A DNA stretch of 6,418 nt from an uncultured Parabacteroides sp. (GTDB lineage: Bacteria; Bacteroidota; Bacteroidia; Bacteroidales; Tannerellaceae), in the NCBI GenBank assembly GCA_900552415.1, contig USAD01000165.1:1-6418 (forward strand), written 5' to 3'. The translations under genes were made by a program, and so were the position numbers. Below the pieces are notes generated by a model. That model had not been told where the DNA came from, ran no database searches, and worked only from the letters and a program-made list of their open reading frames with translations. Of this stretch, positions 1-5,278 are shown piece by piece (the first letter of the stretch is position 1; the number at the start of each line of letters is the position of its first letter).

Positions 1-96
1 CCCAGCAATATTATCAGGAGCCAGGCGTAACTCTTTATTCTCATAAGTCGGATATTTTATATGATATGGTTCTTTGGCGGTCGCGAAAGTAAACAT
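1..96 (-). CDS. Unrecognised protein, N-terminal 32 residues only (runs off left edge)
   Basis: An open frame starts with ATG (complement of 94-96) and runs without a stop to base 1, giving exactly 32 codons. The peptide begins MFTFATAKEPYHIKYP and continues through a charged, Tyr-rich stretch to LAPDNIAG at the edge. It has no signal peptide, lipobox or membrane segment, so a cytoplasmic start is likely. An AGGA (complement of 102-105) sits five bases before the ATG, a possible ribosome binding site. The gene is divergent from the GT4 operon and shares a 93-base intergenic region with it. I do not recognise the family from this fragment. The clean open frame, upstream AGGA and divergent arrangement support a real gene, but 32 codons is weak evidence. 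Confidence 0.55.
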   Translation of the reverse strand, partial: MFTFATAKEPYHIKYPTYENKELRLAPDNIAG

Positions 97-133
97 AAAA
101 ATCCTAAAACCCGAATATCGTCTTAGGCCCTGT

Positions 134-163
134 TTTGGGTTACGGGAATATTTCCTACTTTTG
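134..163 (+). promoter_or_regulatory. Bacteroidota-type promoter for the GT4-GT32-GT2 operon
   Basis: TACTTTTG at 156-163 matches the Bacteroidota -7 consensus TAnnTTTG exactly. TTTG at 134-137 matches the -33 element, with an 18-base spacer, close to the usual 19-21. Transcription would begin just downstream, leaving a leader of roughly 20 bases before the ATG at 190. No Shine-Dalgarno sequence is seen in that leader, which is usual for this phylum. A small dyad, GGAA-TAT-TTCC (145-155), abuts the -7 box and might be an operator, but its 4-bp arms could be chance. Confidence 0.7.
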
Positions 164-189
164 CCCCAAACGAACTTCAAACAAGAGCT

Positions 190-1320
190 ATGCGCATAGG
201 ATTCGACGCGAAAAGAGCCATGCAGAATTTCACCGGGTTGGGAAACTATAGCCGTTACCTGATAGAAATCCTATACCGTTTTCACCCGGAAAACGAATAC
301 CTCCTTTATGCGCCTAAGTACCGTGAGAGCCGGCAGTTTCAGGCGCTTCAGGCCAGTTGCCCGACAATCCACTGTCGTTTTCCGGAAGGCTTTTGGCGGC
401 GTCTCAAATCGTTGTGGCGAACCTTCGGGATTACCCGTTGCCTCGAACGTGATGGCGTGGATATCTATCATGGTCTCAGCAACGAGTTGCCTCTCAATAT
501 CCGTCGGCAGCGACGGGCGAAAAGCGTCGTGACCATACACGACTTGATCTTTGTCCGTTATCCTCAATATTATGGAGCCATCGACCGTTGGCTTTACCGT
601 TATAAATATGGCCGGTCGTGCCGGAACGCTGATGCCATCATCGCTATCAGCGAATGTACCAAGCGGGATATCGTGAACTATTTCAAGATCGCACCAGAGA
701 AGATTCATGTGATCTATCAAGGGTGTGATTCCTCGTTTACATCGATCGCTTCGGAGGCCATCAGGCAAGAGGTCCGGAAGAGGTATGGATTGCCTGGGCG
801 TTATATTCTCAGCGTGGGAAGTATTGAGGAGCGGAAGAACGTGCTGCTCGCCGTCAAGGCCATGCCGCGATTGCCTGAGGAGGTACATCTGGTGATTGTC
901 GGGAAGCGAACCGCCTATACGGATGAGGTTGAGCGTTTCATCGAGGAGAACCATCTGCGTGAGCGGGTTCATCTGCTGCATGACGTCATTTTCCGTCATC
1001 TGCCAGCCGTTTACCAGATGGCGGAGATCTTCGTGTATCCCTCGCGGTTTGAGGGATTTGGTATTCCCATCCTGGAAGCGCTTCATTCGTCGGTGCCGGT
1101 TATCGCCGCAACCGGTTCATGTCTGGAGGAGGCCGGAGGCCCCGATTCCATCTATGTCCATCCGGATGATGTGGAGGGCATGACCGCGGCGTTGACTCTT
1201 CTTGTGGAGCATCCGGAGAAAAGACGCTATATGGTGGAACAAGGCAAACGGTACGCCGCCCGTTTCTCGGAGGAGCGTCAAGCGAGGCAATTGATTGAGC
1301 TTTATCAAGCGTTGCTCTAA
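190..1320 (+). CDS. GT4-family glycosyltransferase (GT-B fold), first gene of glycan operon
   Basis: This is a 376-residue retaining glycosyltransferase that probably transfers a sugar such as mannose from a nucleotide donor to a growing LPS or surface glycan at the cytoplasmic face of the inner membrane. The N-terminal Rossmann domain opens MRIGFDAKRA and has the acceptor-side GLGNYSRYL loop (16-24), then DIYHGLSNELPL (91-102) and TIHDLIFVRYP (115-125), hallmarks of mannosyltransferase-like GT4 enzymes. The C-terminal domain has LSVGSIEERKN (207-217), with Arg215/Lys216 in the donor-phosphate position, and the EX7E motif, Glu288 and Glu296 in EGFGIPILE. Length is normal for the family. The ATG at 190 is preferred because it directly precedes the Rossmann strand and follows the promoter. 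GT32 begins 24 bases after its stop, so the two are probably cotranscribed. The exact sugar and linkage cannot be read from sequence. Confidence 0.93.
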   Translation: MRIGFDAKRAMQNFTGLGNYSRYLIEILYRFHPENEYLLYAPKYRESRQFQALQASCPTIHCRFPEGFWRRLKSLWRTFGITRCLERDGVDIYHGLSNELPLNIRRQRRAKSVVTIHDLIFVRYPQYYGAIDRWLYRYKYGRSCRNADAIIAISECTKRDIVNYFKIAPEKIHVIYQGCDSSFTSIASEAIRQEVRKRYGLPGRYILSVGSIEERKNVLLAVKAMPRLPEEVHLVIVGKRTAYTDEVERFIEENHLRERVHLLHDVIFRHLPAVYQMAEIFVYPSRFEGFGIPILEALHSSVPVIAATGSCLEEAGGPDSIYVHPDDVEGMTAALTLLVEHPEKRRYMVEQGKRYAARFSEERQARQLIELYQALL

Positions 1321-1344
1321 TATTAAACGAACATTTTCTTTATT

Positions 1345-2082
1345 ATGATACCGAAAATAATCCATTATTGTTGGTTGAGCGGTGATCCATTTCCGCCTGA
1401 GATCAAGAAATGTATGCGAACCTGGAAAAAGGTGATGCCCGATTATGAATGGAAGTTATGGAGCTTGGAGAACTTCGACCTCGCTTCGGCTCCCCAATTC
1501 GTGCGAGATGCAGTGAAGGCACGCAAATGGGCGTTCGCCGCCGATTATATCCGGATGTATGCCCTTTATACGGAGGGTGGCTTTTATCTGGATTCCGACG
1601 TGAAGGTCTTGAAACGGTTTGACGATTTCCTGGATTATCAGTTTATCTCCAGCGTGGAGCATCATCCCAGTCAATTGGAGAAGACCGGATCGATCCATGC
1701 CATCACAGCCGATGGAACACGCCAAGGGCAAGAGTATATCTCCGGCATGCAGATCCAGGCGGCTGTAATGGGCGCGCAAGCGGGTTGTCCCTTCGTGAAG
1801 GAGGTTCTCGATTGGTATCAGTCGAAAACCTTCTCGGATACGTTGTCGCCGGACATGTTCTCGCCGCTGATTTACGCACGGATCGCGGAGAAATATGGCT
1901 TCCGTTATGTGGATGCCGATCAGGATTTGGATGGAAACATGAAAATCTTCCGGTCGGAGATCTTCGCGGGAAACAAGCATGAGGTGACATCTGCCTCTTA
2001 TGTGATCCATCTCTGCGCGCACAGTTGGAAAGCCTCACCGCTGGAACGTCTGCGGCGTTTCCTTAAAAAACTGAAGGGATAG
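1345..2082 (+). CDS. GT32-family glycosyltransferase (DXD sugar-binding / capsular polysaccharide synthesis type)
   Basis: This 245-residue protein belongs to the glycosyltransferase sugar-binding DXD family, related to OCH1-type and bacterial GT32 capsule/LPS enzymes. It opens with IPKIIHYCWLSG (2-13), the family's donor-binding N-terminal strand. WAFAADYIRMYALYTEGGFYLDSDVKVL (62-89) contains the metal-binding DSD at 83-85. A C-terminal IHLCAHSW (221-228) supplies the His/Trp segment usual in this family. There is no signal peptide or membrane segment, and the tail is basic (RLRRFLKKLKG), which could favour membrane association. It should catalyse a retaining, metal-dependent transfer of a single hexose; donor and acceptor are unknown. 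The start is ATG after an A/T-rich stretch with no clear Shine-Dalgarno sequence. GT2 starts two bases after its stop, a strong operon sign. Confidence 0.93.
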   Translation: MIPKIIHYCWLSGDPFPPEIKKCMRTWKKVMPDYEWKLWSLENFDLASAPQFVRDAVKARKWAFAADYIRMYALYTEGGFYLDSDVKVLKRFDDFLDYQFISSVEHHPSQLEKTGSIHAITADGTRQGQEYISGMQIQAAVMGAQAGCPFVKEVLDWYQSKTFSDTLSPDMFSPLIYARIAEKYGFRYVDADQDLDGNMKIFRSEIFAGNKHEVTSASYVIHLCAHSWKASPLERLRRFLKKLKG

Positions 2083-2084
2083 TT

Positions 2085-2819
2085 ATGGCGGGGAAATATA
2101 CGTTTAGTGTCGTAACTGTCTCGTTCAATTGTGCTGGCCTGATCGCCAAGACCATCGAGAGCGTATTGCGACAGGATTACGCCTCGTTGGAATATATCGT
2201 TATTGATGGAGGATCGACTGATGGAACTGCGGAAATCATCAGGGAGTATCAGGATCGACTGGCTTATTGGTGTTCCGAACCGGATGGTGGCATCTATCAG
2301 GGAATGAATAAAGGTATTCAACAGGTTCAGGGGGATTGGATTATCTTCATGAACGCTGGTGATACTTTTGCCGACGATCATGTTTTAACCCAGATCGCCT
2401 CATATGCGGATAAGGAGCGATGCGATATCCTGTATGGTGATATCTTTACCACGAAAGACGAGGAGTTAAGGTTAAAGACAGCTTCCGCTCCATGCAACAA
2501 GCAGCGGATGTATTTCTGTCATCAGGCCGCTTTTGCCAAGACGTCTATCCTGAGAAAAATGCCTTTCGATACGAGATTTCGTATGTCGGCTGATTTTCAT
2601 TTCTTCAAGCGTTGTTATTTGATGGGGTATCGTTTCCGGCATGTCCCTGTCACCGTGGCTGTTTATGATTCCCATGGCGTCTCGCATACGCAACGGATCA
2701 AGGGCCTTCAGGATAACATCCGTGTCGTGAAGGCCTTGGATAAGGGTTGGGATCGGATTAAGTTCCTTTGTAAATTATATTATGTCGTTTGCTGGTTGAA
2801 GATTACGAAGCGATCATGA
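2085..2819 (+). CDS. GT2-family glycosyltransferase (WcaE/WcaA-like, GT-A fold)
   Basis: This 244-residue inverting glycosyltransferase probably adds one sugar to a lipid-linked or LPS glycan in the cytoplasm. Visible elements, in order, are FSVVTVSFN (7-15, first beta strand), DGGSTDGT (41-48, nucleotide binding), SEPDGGIYQGMNKG (64-77), WIIFMNAGD (85-93, where the metal-binding DXD-equivalent Asp falls) and RMSADFHFFKR (166-176), the acceptor/catalytic region. The arrangement resembles colanic acid WcaE-like enzymes, although those commonly have YDAMNKG where this has YQGMNKG. A short hydrophobic stretch near the C-terminus (LYYVVCWL, 231-238) is too short for a confident membrane helix. 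The ATG lies two bases after the GT32 stop, with a weak purine-rich GAAGGGA upstream. It is the last gene of the plus-strand operon and ends 32 bases before the convergent kinase gene. Substrates are unknown. Confidence 0.93.
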   Translation: MAGKYTFSVVTVSFNCAGLIAKTIESVLRQDYASLEYIVIDGGSTDGTAEIIREYQDRLAYWCSEPDGGIYQGMNKGIQQVQGDWIIFMNAGDTFADDHVLTQIASYADKERCDILYGDIFTTKDEELRLKTASAPCNKQRMYFCHQAAFAKTSILRKMPFDTRFRMSADFHFFKRCYLMGYRFRHVPVTVAVYDSHGVSHTQRIKGLQDNIRVVKALDKGWDRIKFLCKLYYVVCWLKITKRS

Positions 2820-2835
2820 AGGGTAGATAAGGAGG

Positions 2836-2852
2836 GAATATCCTTGATATTC
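2836..2852. terminator. Possible bidirectional hairpin between convergent operons
   Basis: GAATATC (2836-2842) and GATATTC (2846-2852) form a perfect 7-bp stem with a 3-base CTT loop, in the 32-base gap between the GT2 and kinase genes. The right arm ends on the first base of the kinase stop codon (complement of 2852-2854). The stem is AT-rich and neither strand has a following T-run, so it is not a classic intrinsic terminator. It could act as a weak bidirectional terminator or a 3'-end stabiliser. Confidence 0.35.
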
Positions 2853-3595
2853 TAATCCATATTGAATGGGATAGAGTGTTTCCTTGCGTAATGTTTCCAG
2901 AAGCGTTGGCGATAATGGAAAATCCATTTCTGGCAAAGGACCGTGTCTGCGCCTAATGTCTTCGCGTAACTTTCCGCCAAGATATGGAAAGCCTGTTCGC
3001 CACCCCAAATCCGGGCGAAATTCGCGCAACCTTGTTTCAATGACACCTTTCCGAAAGACATCCGGTTAATGTCGATCAGGGAAAAATGTATGCCGTCCGG
3101 CTCTTGGTGATATAAGATGTTGCCAGGCGAATAATCCTTGTGATAGATGCCCTTTTGATGTAGATGGGCCGTATAAGTTCCTAAAGCCCTGAATAGTTCG
3201 CTATTCTCCTCGATTGGGCCTTGTCCTGCCTCATACAGCGTGTGATAGGTTTCCGGCATTTGGAAACTGATGAAGTAACTCCATGAGAGAAGCCCTTTCT
3301 CTTCGCATAAGATATAAGCGATGGGTTCGGGGGTGTCAATGCCCTTTTCCCGCAATCGTAAGGCGTACTCATAGGATCTCTTGGCCTTTGGGGCTCGAAG
3401 AAGGGAGTAGATCAAACGATTGATCAGGATCGGTTTCCTGAAACGCTTGACATTGAGGAGCAGGCCATCAACTTGGAAGACCTTGATCCGGTTGCGCCCG
3501 TCGTAAATGGTTGTTCCCTCTTTCTCGAAAAAGGCGGGAAGGCGGTGAATGAAATCCGTCAAGTATTCGTATTGAGGATGAATGACAATATTCAT
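2852..3595 (-). CDS. InaA/KdkA-like lipopolysaccharide core kinase
   Basis: This 247-residue protein has the lipopolysaccharide kinase fold (Kdo/WaaP family) and probably phosphorylates an inner-core sugar, Kdo or heptose, using ATP at the cytoplasmic face of the inner membrane. The kinase features are visible. The ATP-binding Lys50 lies in LLNVKRF. RSYEYALRLREKGIDTPEPIAY (73-94) carries the alpha-C Glu76 and the GI-TPEPIA signature of the family. The catalytic loop is HKDYSPGNI (152-160), with Asp154 and Asn159. The metal-binding Asp175 lies in LIDINRM, which replaces DFG. All key residues are present, so it should be active. Its ATG overlaps the GT9 stop by four bases (ATGA), so translation is probably coupled. 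Bacteroides LPS is known to carry phosphorylated Kdo, which fits, but the target sugar here is inferred. Confidence 0.9.
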   Translation of the reverse strand: MNIVIHPQYEYLTDFIHRLPAFFEKEGTTIYDGRNRIKVFQVDGLLLNVKRFRKPILINRLIYSLLRAPKAKRSYEYALRLREKGIDTPEPIAYILCEEKGLLSWSYFISFQMPETYHTLYEAGQGPIEENSELFRALGTYTAHLHQKGIYHKDYSPGNILYHQEPDGIHFSLIDINRMSFGKVSLKQGCANFARIWGGEQAFHILAESYAKTLGADTVLCQKWIFHYRQRFWKHYARKHSIPFNMD

Positions 3596-4617
3596 AGGAT
3601 CGTATTGATTTTTGTTACGATCTGTTCAGGTGTCATCTTGTTCATACATGCCCAATCACCCCGTAAGCAGGTTTTTTGCCCGAAGATGGAACAGGGGCGG
3701 CAAGGCAAGTCCACTTGAAGGCAATCCTCTGGTGATTGATGATAGCCGTAGAAGCCGGCATAAGGATGCGTCGCGCCCCAAATGGAGAGAACTCGTGTGC
3801 CGACTAACGAAGCGAAGTGCATATTGGCGGAGTCCATACTGACCAGCAGGTCGAGTTTGGAGATCAAGACCAATTCTTGATCCAAATTGAAATGACCTAC
3901 AACATTCTTCACATGAGGATAGCGATATGTCCATTCCTCAAGGATCGCCTCCTCGTAGCCACGGCCGCCGAACAGGAAAATTTCTTGCTCACCTGTTTTG
4001 GCGAGTGAGGCGACTACCTCTTCCATCTGTTCGATAGGGTAAATCTTTCCTGTGTGTTTGGCGAATGGGGCAATACCGATCCATTTCCCGTTTTTAGTGC
4101 CGGCAAAGGCCTCGATGGGCGCCAAGTCCGGTTGATATCCTTCAAACAGAGAAGTAAAAATAGCCTCGTAACGTAAGCCTGCCATACGGAATACATCCGC
4201 ATAGCGATCTATAACCTGCCTTAATGGTGTCTTGATCTTATTGTTAGGACGAACCAGTGCTTTGCGTTCTTTCCTGGCCTTATCCATTACAAATACCTTT
4301 TTCCCTTTCAGCTGGAAGAACGTACGGATGATCTTGGTCCGGATTACGTCGTGCAGATCCAGGACATAATCAAAGTCGTAACGGGCCAAGGCGGAGGAAA
4401 ACTTCAGCAGTCCGATCAGTTTCTTCTCACTTGAACGGGTGTTGATTCCTAAAACCCGGACGTTCTTGGGACGGTTCATGAAGATGGACATCAAGAATGT
4501 CTGGGTAAGGACCGTAAAGGTATGCTCCGGATTCAGCCGAGCCACCGAATAGACCACGGGCAACGTCATGGCGACATCACCGATAGCGGATAATCGTATG
4601 ACCAGGAAATTCGCCAT
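3592..4617 (-). CDS. GT9-family heptosyltransferase-like glycosyltransferase
   Basis: This 341-residue GT-B enzyme resembles ADP-heptose:LPS heptosyltransferases and probably adds a heptose or related sugar to the inner core. The N-terminus VIRLSAIGDVAMTLPV (6-21) carries the GD of the acceptor site, with Asp14 as the candidate catalytic base. The C-terminal donor domain has IAPFAKHTGKIYP (182-194), with Lys191 as the phosphate-binding candidate, then LFGGRGYEE (215-223) and VSMDSANMHFASLVGTRVLSIWGATHP (259-285), the GT9 signature. A cysteine-rich segment follows (Cys299, 306, 309, 317, 324, including PCRPC), seen in a subset of GT9 proteins; its role is unclear. ATG is used two bases after the DUF4254 stop, and the 3' end overlaps the kinase start. 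Heptose specificity is a family-level inference; some GT9 members use other donors. Confidence 0.91.
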   Translation of the reverse strand: MANFLVIRLSAIGDVAMTLPVVYSVARLNPEHTFTVLTQTFLMSIFMNRPKNVRVLGINTRSSEKKLIGLLKFSSALARYDFDYVLDLHDVIRTKIIRTFFQLKGKKVFVMDKARKERKALVRPNNKIKTPLRQVIDRYADVFRMAGLRYEAIFTSLFEGYQPDLAPIEAFAGTKNGKWIGIAPFAKHTGKIYPIEQMEEVVASLAKTGEQEIFLFGGRGYEEAILEEWTYRYPHVKNVVGHFNLDQELVLISKLDLLVSMDSANMHFASLVGTRVLSIWGATHPYAGFYGYHQSPEDCLQVDLPCRPCSIFGQKTCLRGDWACMNKMTPEQIVTKINTIL

Positions 4618-4619
4618 TA

Positions 4620-5228
4620 TTATTTTTTAGTACCGTAGAGGACAGGGTTCAACTCCGGATCGTTGTACATCTTCATCTGTTTGTAGACCTTCATGTATTT
4701 CCTGCCATCGTGGATATCGGTCAGCAGTTGGTCTAATGCGGTCGACAGGTCTTTCTTTTGCTCCCTGAGGACAGCCAGTTTGTTCTCGCAACGGCTTTTG
4801 TGCTCGGCGCTGACATCCGTACGCTCTACCTCACGTTCCATATGGTAGATCTTCAAGGTCAGGATCGACAGACGATCGACGGCCCAAGCGGGACTCTCTG
4901 TGTTGATGGTCGCGTCAGGCAATGGTTTTACGTCTTTATATTTATCCAGGAAAAAGCTGTCGATCAATTCCACCAGATCCGTTCTGTCCTGGTTGGATTT
5001 ATCGATTCGTCGTTTGATCTTCAAGGCCTCGACCGGGTCAATCGCCGGATCACGGATAATATCTTCCAGGTGCCATTGTACGGCGTCGATCCAGTTTTTC
5101 AAGTAGAGATAGAAATCAATACTTTTCACGGGATACGGATTGTGGATTGTTGCGTCCACATGATCCGTTATATGATAAGCCTTGGTGGCTTGCTCAAAGA
5201 TCTGATAGCATTTTTCACTGAAATTCAT
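4620..5228 (-). CDS. DUF4254 family protein, function unknown, head of LPS core operon
   Basis: This is a 202-residue, largely helical, soluble protein of the DUF4254 family, found in Bacteroidota beside LPS glycosyltransferases; no activity is established to my knowledge. Motif-like blocks are QWHLEDIIRDP (51-61), KRRIDKSNQDRTDLVE (72-87), NTESPAWAVDRLSILTLKIYHM (109-130) and MKMYNDPELNPVLY (185-198). The His, Glu, Asp and Asn-x-Asp-Arg residues in these blocks are candidates for a polar or metal site. A coiled-coil-like stretch spans about 131-165. The frame stays open to an earlier ATG at 5261, but the later ATG at 5228 is preferred. It starts the family-like MNFSEKCYQIFEQA, and the -7 promoter box overlaps the 11 codons between the two ATGs. 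GT9 follows after two bases, so the two are cotranscribed. Family call is confident, function is not. Confidence 0.88.
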   Translation of the reverse strand: MNFSEKCYQIFEQATKAYHITDHVDATIHNPYPVKSIDFYLYLKNWIDAVQWHLEDIIRDPAIDPVEALKIKRRIDKSNQDRTDLVELIDSFFLDKYKDVKPLPDATINTESPAWAVDRLSILTLKIYHMEREVERTDVSAEHKSRCENKLAVLREQKKDLSTALDQLLTDIHDGRKYMKVYKQMKMYNDPELNPVLYGTKK

Positions 5229-5250
5229 GACTGCTTGTTTTTGTTTCGGG

Positions 5251-5258
5251 CAAATGTA
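5251..5258 (-). promoter_or_regulatory. Bacteroidota -7 promoter element for DUF4254-GT9-kinase operon
   Basis: Read on the minus strand, this is TACATTTG, an exact match to TAnnTTTG, in the 50-base gap between the MFS stop and the DUF4254 ATG at 5228. It is followed by CCCGAAAC, nearly the same as the sequence after the promoter at 156-163. No clear TTTG -33 box is seen; the best candidate at that distance is GTTAG near 5279-5283, over the end of the MFS gene. It implies a start site roughly 10-20 bases before the ATG at 5228. Confidence 0.6.
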
Positions 5259-5278
5259 CATAAAAAGAATGATACCGC

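Noticed and set aside
103..127. CCTAA/TTAGG inverted repeat as an operator or leader hairpin
   Set aside because: Arms are only 5 bp with a 15-base loop, so chance is likely.
97..133. Promoter for the leftward gene
   Set aside because: The best -7 candidate on the minus strand, TATTCGGG, poorly matches TAnnTTTG, and no well-placed -33 box is seen.
271..1086. 271-codon open frame antisense to the GT4 gene
   Set aside because: The GT4 frame has unmistakable family motifs. The antisense product has no recognisable domain or promoter and is explained as a shadow of codon bias.
1456..2022. 188-codon open frame antisense to the GT32 gene
   Set aside because: It lies wholly within a well-supported gene, and its His/Arg-rich translation resembles no family.
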